Assembly (NCBI RefSeq): GCF_002385225.1 | Contig: NZ_DGDC01000045.1 | Span: forward strand, 1 to 60,595 | Source of the DNA: Psychrobacter sp. UBA3962 | Lineage (GTDB): Bacteria > Pseudomonadota > Gammaproteobacteria > Pseudomonadales > Moraxellaceae | DNA length: 60,595 nt | Direction of reading: 5' to 3' | Shown here: in pieces, positions 7,908 through 16,134 of the stretch | How the letters are laid out: each line of letters starts with the position of its first letter | Position numbering within the stretch: the first letter of the stretch is position 1 | Position numbers and translations under genes: made by a program | The notes under the pieces: model-generated | The model's input: the letters and a program-made list of their open reading frames with translations, nothing else | Databases searched by the model: none | Told to the model about the DNA's origin: nothing

Positions 7908-9179
7908 ATGCCCACAGCTGTACAGCTTGAAGACACTGTTAAAAAAGACTCAGAGATAAAATCGAGCCTAACTGAAGAGCAGCGTGCCAGTTTGCTGTTA
8001 TGGCAACGGGTAAACACCTCCTTGTCTGCCTATTATAAACTGGTCACTCATTTTGAGACGGCCCAATCGGCACTGCAAGCAGGTATGAGTCAGTGGCAAA
8101 ATTTAGGCATTCATAAAAAGCATCTTCAGCGCCATAAGCAAGCCAGTGCTGATGAAGATACGCAGTTTATCACTCAGCTTGAGCAGCGTATGGCAGCTGG
8201 TGAGTTCCAGATGTTGTTTCAGCAAGATGTAGACTATCCACAGCAGCTTTTAGGCTTGTTTGATCCGCCACCCTTGTTATTTTATCGGGGTAATAAGCAG
8301 CGCTTGAATCAAGCACAGATTGCCATTGTCGGTAGTCGTAAGCCGACAAAAAAGGCGCAGCGTTTTACCTTTGATATGGCACAGTATCTGGCAAAATCCG
8401 GCTTTATTATTTGTAGTGGTTTGGCTCAGGGTGTGGATGCTCAAGCACATTTGGGGGCGTTATCTCAGCCTGCTGAATATGCAGGGCGTAGTGTGGGTGT
8501 GATGGGTACCGGTATTGATGTGTGCTATCCCAAACAGCATCAGGCCTTATTTGAGCGGATGATTGGGGAGGGCGGCTGCATTATCAGTGAGCTTTTTCCT
8601 GGGACACCACCGCACAAGCATACTTTTCCTAGGCGCAATAGAGTTGTGGCTGGGCTTTGTTTGGGTACCGTTGTGACCGAAGCGGCCCTACAAAGTGGGT
8701 CATTGATTACCGCTCGGCTAACCTCAGAGCAAGGCAAACAGGTTTTTGTGCTGCCCAGTGATATCGATAATATTAATGCTCAAGGTTGCCATCATTTGAT
8801 TCGTGAGGGCGCGACCTTGATCTATCATCCTGATCAAATCATGAGTGATTTATGTCATCAGCTGCTTGCCCCTGCAGTGATATCAGATGCCAAAGATGAT
8901 TCAAGCGGTTATAACGAGCACTCAAGTCCGAACTCTTCTTTCTCTGATAGCGCCGCTACACCTAATGATAACGAGAATCTTATTCTAAAACCGCAGAAGT
9001 CTGTTACTATTTCTGAACACCTACAGCCTTTGTGGGTACATATCCAATTTGAGTTGCAGGATTTAGATGCGCTAATTGCCAAAACTAAACTAGATACCGC
9101 CACCTTATTAAGTCAGCTGATGGAGCTTGAATTAGGCGGGGCTATTTGTGAAGAGGGCGGTCGTTATCAGCGTCTTTAA
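7908..9179 (+). CDS. dprA: DprA, DNA processing protein
   Basis: DprA binds incoming single-stranded DNA during natural transformation, protects it and loads RecA. The Rossmann-like core shows VGSRKP at residues 141-146 and GLAQGVDAQAH at 171-181, followed by GTGIDVCYP, SELFPG and FPRRNRVVAGL. A C-terminal winged-helix domain covers about the last 60 residues, after a Ser/Asn-rich linker (residues 325-365) that is probably disordered. The SD AAGGCGG lies 5 bases before the ATG. The length of 423 residues is usual. With comM at 26 kb it suggests a transformable organism. As in Pseudomonas, it is followed by the Sua5/YrdC gene. Confidence 0.95.
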   Translation: MPTAVQLEDTVKKDSEIKSSLTEEQRASLLLWQRVNTSLSAYYKLVTHFETAQSALQAGMSQWQNLGIHKKHLQRHKQASADEDTQFITQLEQRMAAGEFQMLFQQDVDYPQQLLGLFDPPPLLFYRGNKQRLNQAQIAIVGSRKPTKKAQRFTFDMAQYLAKSGFIICSGLAQGVDAQAHLGALSQPAEYAGRSVGVMGTGIDVCYPKQHQALFERMIGEGGCIISELFPGTPPHKHTFPRRNRVVAGLCLGTVVTEAALQSGSLITARLTSEQGKQVFVLPSDIDNINAQGCHHLIREGATLIYHPDQIMSDLCHQLLAPAVISDAKDDSSGYNEHSSPNSSFSDSAATPNDNENLILKPQKSVTISEHLQPLWVHIQFELQDLDALIAKTKLDTATLLSQLMELELGGAICEEGGRYQRL

Positions 9180-9266
9180 ATGTTCTTTCCTGTTTTTATT
9201 TTTCTTATTAATCTTTTTAAATATACCGTTTATAAACCGTCTATTGTGTCAACGAAGCTGTAAATT

Positions 9267-9941
9267 ATGAATTCTACTATCGAGCCAAATGGTGCTATTA
9301 CCACAAGTCCTGAGCAAGCTGCAAACTGGTTAAAGCAAGGTCAGCTTCTGGCTTATCCCACCGAAAGCGTTTGGGGTATTGGCTGTGATGCTTACAACCA
9401 AGTTGCCGTTGAGCAGATATTGGCCATAAAAAACAGGCCAAGCGAGAAGGGGATGATAGTAGTAACTGATAGTATTGAGCGCATTAAGCCGTTATTACAA
9501 CAGTTACCACAACAGCGTCAGCAGCAAATCATAGCCAGTTGGTCGCAGCAAGCCAGTGATGAGATTGGCGCTAATAGCAGACAGGCACACACTTGGTTGT
9601 TGCCGCTAAAAGAGGCTCAATTTAAGAATCAAAGTAAGCCCGATGATAAAGGGATAGCTGAAGTGCCTTATTGGATTACTGGCAAACATGATTCGATTGC
9701 TATTCGGGTTATTGCTCATCCGTTAATCGTTCAGCTGTGTGAGCAAATGGTCAGCAGCACTAATCCCTATGGGCTTATTGTCTCAACCAGTTGTAACCCA
9801 TCGGGAGAGACGCCCGCCAAGAGTTTTGAGCAGGCGTATGCTTATTTTGGACAGGATATAGCTTATCTACAAGGGGAAACCTTGGGGTATATTTTACCGA
9901 GTCAAATCAGTGATGCGTTAAGCGGGCAAGTTATTCGCTGA
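9267..9941 (+). CDS. tsaC: TsaC, threonylcarbamoyl-AMP synthase (Sua5/YrdC family)
   Basis: The protein makes threonylcarbamoyl-AMP from threonine, bicarbonate and ATP for the t6A modification of tRNAs that read ANN codons. It shows the YrdC fold motifs YPTESVWGIGC (residues 30-40) and KNRPSEKGM (55-63). A variant of the late STSxNxSG motif is present as STSCNPSG. At 224 residues it is slightly longer than E. coli TsaC and lacks the extra Sua5 domain. The extra length is mainly a polar insert around residues 88-130. The SD is weak. The dprA-tsaC gene order is common in gammaproteobacteria. Confidence 0.9.
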   Translation: MNSTIEPNGAITTSPEQAANWLKQGQLLAYPTESVWGIGCDAYNQVAVEQILAIKNRPSEKGMIVVTDSIERIKPLLQQLPQQRQQQIIASWSQQASDEIGANSRQAHTWLLPLKEAQFKNQSKPDDKGIAEVPYWITGKHDSIAIRVIAHPLIVQLCEQMVSSTNPYGLIVSTSCNPSGETPAKSFEQAYAYFGQDIAYLQGETLGYILPSQISDALSGQVIR

Positions 9942-10045
9942 TTTCAGCGGTTAATTTTCCCGCCCAGCTTGAGTCAAACAGCGCCAGAGCTTTACCACAG
10001 TCACAGAATTCCATTGCCGTTTATTTGATAACACAAGGATGAGAT

Positions 10046-10990
10046 ATGAATATTTTAATTAGTGGTGGTTCCGGCTTCATTGGTCAGGCCTTGAGCCGAT
10101 ATTTACAAGGTGACCTAAACACCTCAAATCACTCAAGCACTCAAAACACTAGTGCCAATATAACTTGGCTGACTCGAGATACCAATCAGCCACATCCTGA
10201 TTCAGTCAGTTTGATGAGCTATGAGCAGCTGAAAACCACCGAAGCCACTTTTGATGTGATTATCAATCTGGCCGGAGCAGGGATAGCGGACAAGCGTTGG
10301 AGTGATGAGCGTAAACAGTTACTCATGCAAAGTCGGCTAAAACCCACCCAGGCTTTATTAGACTATATTGAGCGCATTGCAAATAAACCTAAGCTGTTAT
10401 TAAGTGGCTCAGCGGTAGGGTGGTATGGGGCTCAAGGGGATAAGGTGTTGGATGAAACCAGTGGTTTTGTCGATGATTTTGCCCATCAGATCTGTGCCAG
10501 TTGGGAGGAGCAAGCCAGTCTTACCACCCAGTTTGGCGTCCCTGTTGCCATAGTGCGTACTGGTATTGTGATTCATCCTAAAGGGGGAATGATAGCCAAG
10601 TTGTTGACTCCTTTTAAAATGGGTGTGGGAGGTCAGTTGGGCAGTGGCGAGCAAATAATGAGCTGGATTAGCTTACAAGATTGGGTACGTGCAGCCATTC
10701 TCATTATTGAAGAGCAATTGAATCAAACTCCCAAGGCGGTTGAGAATGTGAGAATATATAATTTTACTTCTCCAACGCCAGTTTCTAATAAACAGTTTAC
10801 TAAGCAGCTAGGTGATTGGTTAAATAGACCTACCCTGATGACTTTACCCGAATGGTTATTAAAACTAATGTTTGGGGAAATGGCCACTCTACTGATTGAC
10901 GGACAAAAAGTCTTGCCGACTACTTTATTGGATTTAGGTTTTGAGTTTAAGCACGAGACCATACAGCAAGCGTTACAACAGCAAAGCTAG
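10046..10990 (+). CDS. TIGR01777-family NAD-dependent epimerase (YfcH-like)
   Basis: A short-chain dehydrogenase-like protein of the TIGR01777/YfcH family. The N-terminal Rossmann fold has GGSGFIG at residues 7-13, and the LAGAGIADKRW motif is typical of this family. The C-terminal DUF1731-like segment ends near LLDLGFEFKHETIQQAL. The length of 314 residues is normal. AAGGATGAG precedes the ATG. The biological substrate of this family is not established. Two parS-like sites lie directly after its stop codon. Confidence 0.88.
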   Translation: MNILISGGSGFIGQALSRYLQGDLNTSNHSSTQNTSANITWLTRDTNQPHPDSVSLMSYEQLKTTEATFDVIINLAGAGIADKRWSDERKQLLMQSRLKPTQALLDYIERIANKPKLLLSGSAVGWYGAQGDKVLDETSGFVDDFAHQICASWEEQASLTTQFGVPVAIVRTGIVIHPKGGMIAKLLTPFKMGVGGQLGSGEQIMSWISLQDWVRAAILIIEEQLNQTPKAVENVRIYNFTSPTPVSNKQFTKQLGDWLNRPTLMTLPEWLLKLMFGEMATLLIDGQKVLPTTLLDLGFEFKHETIQQALQQQS

Positions 10991-11004
10991 GTAAGGGTAT
11001 TTAA

Positions 11005-11020
11005 AGTTTCACGTGGAACA
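11005..11020. other. parS-like site, left member of inverted pair
   Basis: GTTTCACGTGGAAC at 11006-11019 keeps the CACGTG core and combines one arm of each known parS type. It lies 15 bases after the stop codon of the epimerase gene. It is the exact reverse complement of the core of the site at 11040. Confidence 0.75.
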
Positions 11021-11039
11021 AGCTATGGATATGGTTTTT

Positions 11040-11055
11040 TGTTCCACGTGAAACA
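11040..11055. other. parS-like site, right member of inverted pair
   Basis: TGTTCCACGTGAAACA fits the classic bacterial parS consensus (TGTTNCACGTGAAACA). It lies between convergent genes, 19 bases after the left site. The two sites together form a 15-base inverted repeat that could also fold as a hairpin, but no T run follows on either strand. Confidence 0.8.
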
Positions 11056-11100
11056 TAGAGGACAGTTTTTAATTAAATCGGCGGTTAGTAAAGCGATCAG

Positions 11101-11574
11101 TTAGTAACGAGTTAAGTTGTTTTTTCTTAGCTCGACACGAATGGCAAAAATAACCGCAGTAAGCGTGGCTACTAATAGCGATAAAATCGCCCCAGTAAAG
11201 ATAGTATTAAGTAAGGCAAAGAAGAAAGGATGGTGGTTCTGATTGATACCTAGGTAATCATCGGTAATACCTACTGAAATAATGCCTGCCCACAGCTCGG
11301 GTGCAATTGGCCACCCAAATATCAAAAATATATGCAAAAACTGCAGACCGGCTTTAATGAACACACTACGACGTAGGGCATTGTGCAACTCGGTGTAGCC
11401 CCGCTTAAGTAAATAAGCATCGAGCGAGCCATATATCAGAATAAATATTGCAATACCCAGCAGCATCCCAGCAAAAGCTGACGGAATCGGATTCACTAGC
11501 AAACTGCCCCAAGTAAAGCTGGCTAAGGCATTAACTAATACCCAAAACCCCCAAAATAACCAATGATTCTTCAT
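11101..11574 (-). CDS. Unknown inner-membrane protein
   Basis: I do not recognise this 157-residue protein. It is strongly hydrophobic with about four predicted membrane segments (near residues 5-27, 33-55, 72-100 and 117-143) and a basic C-terminal tail. The start has no clear SD. It lies 56 bases downstream of the adaptor-like lipoprotein gene on the same strand, so the two may be co-transcribed. No catalytic motif is visible. Confidence 0.6.
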   Translation of the reverse strand: MKNHWLFWGFWVLVNALASFTWGSLLVNPIPSAFAGMLLGIAIFILIYGSLDAYLLKRGYTELHNALRRSVFIKAGLQFLHIFLIFGWPIAPELWAGIISVGITDDYLGINQNHHPFFFALLNTIFTGAILSLLVATLTAVIFAIRVELRKNNLTRY

Positions 11575-11630
11575 TTAGCGCTCCAGCCCTTAATCAATAA
11601 CGTCCTCCACAATAATGTACCCGTATACTA

Positions 11631-12827
11631 TTAATGTACTGAAAGGGTTTTACCGTCTGAGTCTTTAGGTAAGTCTGCTAGGCATACTATGCTTTCATTA
11701 CTAATGCCACTGACCAAGAACTGATCTGAATCGGCAAAGTATTGCACTACTTCTATGGGCGTATACACCAGCTTTTGCGCCTGATCTACCACCCAGACGT
11801 AGCCTTTGATAGGGCTGTTTGGACGGGGTCTTTTTTTGGTCAATTCTTCAACATTGGCTTCATGAATAGCACTTCTCGGCAAACGAACCCCAAGCTCAAT
11901 TTGACCATATTCAATACTCATTGACGCTTGCATCCCTGGTTTTAATAAGGCCTTGCTGTTCTCACCCGCTACCAGGGGTGCATGGACCAGCAAAGTATCC
12001 GATTTAGGATCTGGGGAAATATTACTGATTTGACCGGTAAACTCTTTTTGTAACTCATGAACGGTAAAATAAACGGGTTTACCAACGGAAAGCTGAGACT
12101 GAGTCGATAGCGGCAGCTTACCTATAAGCTGTAGCTTTTGTGGGTTGGCCACGGTAATCACCGGAGAGGAGGAGTTACTTTCCTCTGAGTCAAGCTTGCG
12201 CGCCTCTTCACTCTTATTGTTGCCATTGGTGTCTTCAGTATCTTTTGTTATAGAGCGATCTTCATTGGTTTCATTGGCCATAGAGACTTTGGTAATACTG
12301 CCACTAATGGGTGATTTTAAAACCAAAGTTACCGGCACTAGCTTCTCTTCTTGTTTAGAGGGGGTATCTGATGTCGAGTAAGAAGTGCTTTTAGTACCAC
12401 TGATTTGCACCCCATCGACATATACTTCTAAAAACTTGTTGCTGATAAAAGGGAGCTTGCTTTCACTGATCTCACTTTCAATTTTGGCTAAAACCTGACC
12501 TTGTTCGACCTTATCGCCTTCTTTGACTTCAATAGAGGCAGACAACACAGGATAGGAAGTTGTCACGTCGACGTTATTAACAGGAATTAAAGCCCCCTCT
12601 AAGTTATAGCTAGGCTGATAACGCTCAGGTGTACTGGTTTGTACCAGTGAGTTATCAACTTTCACCTCATTTTCAAACACTTGGACCAGTGCCTCAGGAT
12701 TAGAGGCAGAGTTTGAGTCACATCCGACTACGGCCAAGGTTGTTGCCATAGCAAAAATCATTGCTTTTAAATAACGTTTAGAAGACAAAGATTTATTATT
12801 GGCGTTATGAATCAAAGGCGATGACAT
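11631..12827 (-). CDS. RND/HlyD-type periplasmic adaptor-like lipoprotein
   Basis: The N-terminal signal ends in the lipobox LAVVGC with C36, so the protein is predicted to be a lipoprotein. The region from about residue 75 holds a biotinyl/lipoyl-like half motif (VKEGDKVEQGQVLAKIES). A later beta domain is present around residues 225-320, as in membrane fusion proteins of efflux pumps. The centre holds a low-complexity Ser/Glu/Asn-rich stretch (about residues 185-220) in place of a long coiled coil. No permease gene lies next to it; only the small membrane protein gene follows. A role as an efflux adaptor is inferred from the fold motifs. Confidence 0.7.
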   Translation of the reverse strand: MSSPLIHNANNKSLSSKRYLKAMIFAMATTLAVVGCDSNSASNPEALVQVFENEVKVDNSLVQTSTPERYQPSYNLEGALIPVNNVDVTTSYPVLSASIEVKEGDKVEQGQVLAKIESEISESKLPFISNKFLEVYVDGVQISGTKSTSYSTSDTPSKQEEKLVPVTLVLKSPISGSITKVSMANETNEDRSITKDTEDTNGNNKSEEARKLDSEESNSSSPVITVANPQKLQLIGKLPLSTQSQLSVGKPVYFTVHELQKEFTGQISNISPDPKSDTLLVHAPLVAGENSKALLKPGMQASMSIEYGQIELGVRLPRSAIHEANVEELTKKRPRPNSPIKGYVWVVDQAQKLVYTPIEVVQYFADSDQFLVSGISNESIVCLADLPKDSDGKTLSVH

Positions 12828-13000
12828 GACTGAGGTCCTATAGTGGTCGAGAGATTAGTGGTCGAAGTCTAAAATAGTTATTGGGCTACGAAGCGAGTAA
12901 AAGTAATAAAAAATAATGATAAAAAAGCAAGTATATAGTGCATTTTAAGGCATCAACCCCATAAAGTTGTTAGTGGATTGTTTTAAGTTTGTGCTTAGGG

Positions 13001-13027
13001 CTTGAAATTTATCCCTATAACCTTTAT
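13001..13027 (+). promoter_or_regulatory. Candidate heat-shock promoter of grpE
   Basis: CTTGAA at 13001-13006 matches the sigma-32 -35 box. It is followed after 13 bases by ACCTTTAT at 13020-13027, a partial match to CCCCATNT. A second possibility is CCCCTATAAT at 13101-13110, which resembles a sigma-70 -10 box. Both lie in the 395-base gap before grpE, where I see nothing else clear. Confidence 0.35.
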
Positions 13028-13222
13028 CAACCACTAAGAATATAAAAAAAGTTCCTTAAAAAATACAAAATAAGGGCTTACCTATAAGTCACATAGTTAA
13101 CCCCTATAATTTAACTTAGATAAGCAGTTTAATAATTTATAAAATTCACAGCTAAAATAAAGCTTTTATAACTCAAAATATAGAGCTTTATATCAAGCTA
13201 CTTAAGCTACCAAGGAGATACC

Positions 13223-13849
13223 ATGAGTAATAATGAAGAGAATAAGGCAGCCCCAGATCTTGAGCGTGATGCTGAGAGTTCAAATGTGGCTCATGACAAT
13301 ATTGACCGTTCAGAGACCGTTTTAGAACAAACTATGAATGAGTTTAATCCAGAAGTAAATGGCGATGAAACCATTGCTAATAATATTGATGTCGGTGTTT
13401 ACGAAGAGCGTATTGCTCAACTAGAAGGTGAAGTTAAAGCGGCCAAAGAAGGTCAGGCCCGTGCCAATGCGGATGCTTATAATGCCCAAAAACGCATGGA
13501 ACAAGAAACGGAAAAGAGCCGTAAATTTGCGCTTCAAAAGTTTGCTAAAGAGCTTTTAGAAGTGGTGGATAACTTAGAGCGCGCCATTGTTAGTGTGCAA
13601 GCCGACGATGATGCCGATGATGCTATCTTAGAGGGAGTAAAACTAACCCACAAATCATTCTTAACGGTGCTAAATAAGCATGGCGTTGAAGTGGTTGATC
13701 CGCAGCAAGAAGCTTTCAACCCTGAATTACACGAAGCAGTAGGTATCGATCCTAACGCCGCTGCAGATACCGTGGGTGAAGTGCTACAAAAAGGGTATAC
13801 CTTAAATGGCCGTTTATTGCGTCCAGCCATGGTGAAAGTAGGTCAGTAA
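13223..13849 (+). CDS. grpE: GrpE, nucleotide exchange factor for DnaK
   Basis: GrpE releases ADP from DnaK and so drives the chaperone cycle. The acidic N-terminal tail (residues 1-55) leads into a long coiled coil (about 58-115). The conserved C-terminal beta domain follows, ending in GYTLNGRLLRPAMVKVGQ, a classic GrpE signature. The length of 208 residues is normal. A strong SD (AAGGAGAT) precedes the ATG. dnaK follows 236 bases downstream on the same strand, apparently with its own promoter. dnaJ is not in this window. Confidence 0.97.
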   Translation: MSNNEENKAAPDLERDAESSNVAHDNIDRSETVLEQTMNEFNPEVNGDETIANNIDVGVYEERIAQLEGEVKAAKEGQARANADAYNAQKRMEQETEKSRKFALQKFAKELLEVVDNLERAIVSVQADDDADDAILEGVKLTHKSFLTVLNKHGVEVVDPQQEAFNPELHEAVGIDPNAAADTVGEVLQKGYTLNGRLLRPAMVKVGQ

Positions 13850-13947
13850 CCTCTGATTAATCGGTCTAAAATTTTAGTGAAAAGTGGTATTAATTGGGCC
13901 AATGACACAAAAAAAGACAAAAAGTTATTAATTTTGCTTGATTTTGG

Positions 13948-13976
13948 CTTGAAAAATAGTAGCACTAAACCGATAT
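13948..13976 (+). promoter_or_regulatory. Candidate heat-shock promoter of dnaK
   Basis: GGCTTGAA contains an exact sigma-32 -35 box (CTTGAA at 13948-13953). After 15 bases comes ACCGATAT at 13969-13976, which matches CCCCATNT at five of eight positions. This would give a leader of about 100 bases before dnaK. Confidence 0.5.
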
Positions 13977-14085
13977 ATAGAGACAAGAAGCAAGGCTTAC
14001 TTAGTGAAACCTTTAATAATAGACAGTAAGCCAAATGCTAACATTGAAATAAACACAAACAATAAATGATTTGGAGTTTTATATT

Positions 14086-16017
14086 ATGGCTAAGACAATT
14101 GGTATTGATTTAGGTACAACCAACTCTTGTGTGGCAGTGATGGAAGGTGACAAAGTTAAAGTCATCGAGAACGCTGAAGGTACACGTACAACCCCTTCAA
14201 TTATCGCTTATAAAGATGGCGAAATTCTAGTAGGTCAGTCTGCAAAACGTCAGGCAGTAACCAACCCAAACAACACTTTATATGCTATTAAGCGTCTTAT
14301 CGGTCGCCGCTTTGATGATAAAGTAGTACAAAAAGACATCGGTATGGTGCCTTACAAAATCGTTAAAGCAGACAACGGTGATGCTTGGGTAGAAGTAAAT
14401 GACAAAAAAATGGCGCCACCACAGATTTCTGCTGAAATCCTACAAAAAATGAAGAAAACAGCAGAAGACTACTTAGGCGAAAAAGTAACAGACGCGGTAG
14501 TAACTGTACCAGCTTACTTCAACGACTCTCAGCGCCAAGCTACTAAAGACGCAGGTAAAATCGCTGGTCTAAACGTTAAGCGTATTATTAACGAACCAAC
14601 CGCTGCTGCATTGGCTTACGGTATGGATAAGAAAAAAGGCGATAGTACGGTTGCTGTCTATGACTTAGGTGGTGGTACTTTTGACGTATCAATCATTGAA
14701 ATTGCAGACGTTGATGGCGAACAGCAATTTGAAGTTCTATCTACTAACGGTGACACATTCCTTGGTGGTGAAGACTTTGACTTAGCGTTAATCGACTTCT
14801 TAGTTGAAGAGTTCAAAAAAGAGCAAGACTTCAATCTAAAAGGCGATCCATTAGCGATGCAGCGTCTAAAAGAAGCTGCTGAAAAAGCTAAGATTGAGTT
14901 ATCAAGTGCTCAAAGCACTGAAGTGAACTTACCTTACATCACAGCTGATGCAACAGGTCCTAAGCACTTAGTGGTAACTATCAGCCGCTCGAAGTTAGAA
15001 GCTTTAACTGAAGAACTAGTAAAACGCACTATTGATCCTTGTAAAGTAGCTCTAGAAGACGCAGGTCTAAAAGCTAGTGACATCGATGACGTTATCTTGG
15101 TAGGTGGTCAGACTCGTATGCCACTGGTACAAAAAACTGTGGAAGAGTTCTTCGGTAAAGAGCCACGTAAAGATGTGAACCCTGATGAAGCAGTAGCTGT
15201 TGGTGCAGCGATTCAAGGTGCGGTATTGTCAGGTGACAAAACTGACGTACTACTACTTGACGTAACCCCACTAACCCTAGGTATCGAAACTATGGGTGGT
15301 GTTATGACTGGTATTATTGAGAAAAACACCATGATTCCTACTAAGAAATCACAAGTGTTCTCAACTGCTGAAGACAACCAGCCTGCAGTAACCATTAAAG
15401 TGTTCCAAGGTGAGCGTAAAGTAGCTGCCCAAAACAAACTATTGGGCGAGTTTAACTTAACTGAAATTCCACCAGCACCACGTGGTATGCCGCAAATCGA
15501 AGTAACCTTTGACATTAACGCTGACGGTATCATGAATATCTCAGCGAAAGACAAAGGTACTGGTAAAGAGCAAAGCATCCAGATTAAAGCGGACTCTGGT
15601 CTGTCGGATGAAGAGATCGAGCAAATGGTACGTGACGCTGAAGCAAACGCTGCAGAAGACGAGAAGTTTGCAGCGCTAGCTCAAGTACGTAACGAAGCAG
15701 ATGGTCGTATCCACGCTATCCAAAAAGCTCTAAAAGATGCTGAAGACAAAGTAACTGAAGAAGAGAAAACTTCAGTTGAAACGGCTATCAGTGAGTTAGA
15801 GTTAGCGGCTAAAGAAGATGACCATGATGACATCAAAGCCAAGCTTGAAGCACTAGATAACGCATTCTTACCAATTAGCCAGAAGATTTACGCAGCTGGT
15901 CAAGGTGCTGAAGGTGTAGATCCAACTCAAGCAGAAGGCGCACAAGCTGAAAACGCTGCCGATGATGATGTGGTTGACGCTGAGTTCACGGAAGTGAATG
16001 AAGACGACAAGAAGTAA
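14086..16017 (+). CDS. dnaK: DnaK, Hsp70 chaperone
   Basis: DnaK is the ATP-driven chaperone that binds unfolded peptides, working with GrpE and DnaJ. The ATPase domain (about residues 1-385) shows GIDLGTTNS at the start, VYDLGGGTFDVS and the adenosine motif VGGQTRMP. The substrate-binding domain and helical lid follow, and an acidic tail ends in EVNEDDKK. At 643 residues it has the usual length. I chose the ATG at 14086 because TTGGAG lies 9 bases before it; the frame is open further to a TTG at 14071 that overlaps this SD. A strong terminator follows the gene. Confidence 0.98.
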   Translation: MAKTIGIDLGTTNSCVAVMEGDKVKVIENAEGTRTTPSIIAYKDGEILVGQSAKRQAVTNPNNTLYAIKRLIGRRFDDKVVQKDIGMVPYKIVKADNGDAWVEVNDKKMAPPQISAEILQKMKKTAEDYLGEKVTDAVVTVPAYFNDSQRQATKDAGKIAGLNVKRIINEPTAAALAYGMDKKKGDSTVAVYDLGGGTFDVSIIEIADVDGEQQFEVLSTNGDTFLGGEDFDLALIDFLVEEFKKEQDFNLKGDPLAMQRLKEAAEKAKIELSSAQSTEVNLPYITADATGPKHLVVTISRSKLEALTEELVKRTIDPCKVALEDAGLKASDIDDVILVGGQTRMPLVQKTVEEFFGKEPRKDVNPDEAVAVGAAIQGAVLSGDKTDVLLLDVTPLTLGIETMGGVMTGIIEKNTMIPTKKSQVFSTAEDNQPAVTIKVFQGERKVAAQNKLLGEFNLTEIPPAPRGMPQIEVTFDINADGIMNISAKDKGTGKEQSIQIKADSGLSDEEIEQMVRDAEANAAEDEKFAALAQVRNEADGRIHAIQKALKDAEDKVTEEEKTSVETAISELELAAKEDDHDDIKAKLEALDNAFLPISQKIYAAGQGAEGVDPTQAEGAQAENAADDDVVDAEFTEVNEDDKK

Positions 16018-16061
16018 TAAGTAGTTATAATAATTAAACGGTTTATAGTTTAGTTATTACC

Positions 16062-16096
16062 AAAAAGACCGTGCTCTTGAGCACGGTCTTTTTTTT
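16062..16096 (+). terminator. Terminator after dnaK
   Basis: A long stem (GACCGTGCTC pairing with GAGCACGGTC, capped by a CUUG-type loop) is flanked by an A run and by eight T. It can act in both directions, for dnaK and for the convergent bioF. Confidence 0.93.
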
Positions 16097-16134
16097 GTGG
16101 CCTGAAAAGTGAAAATAAGCTAAAAGGGGAAATC

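Noticed and set aside
7762..7959. 65-residue hydrophobic reading frame before dprA
   Set aside because: It overlaps the thrC terminator and the start of dprA, uses a poor start and has no SD; it is chance open frame.
12957..12965. CCCCATAAA as a sigma-32 -10 box for grpE
   Set aside because: No CTTGAA-like -35 box lies at the required distance upstream.
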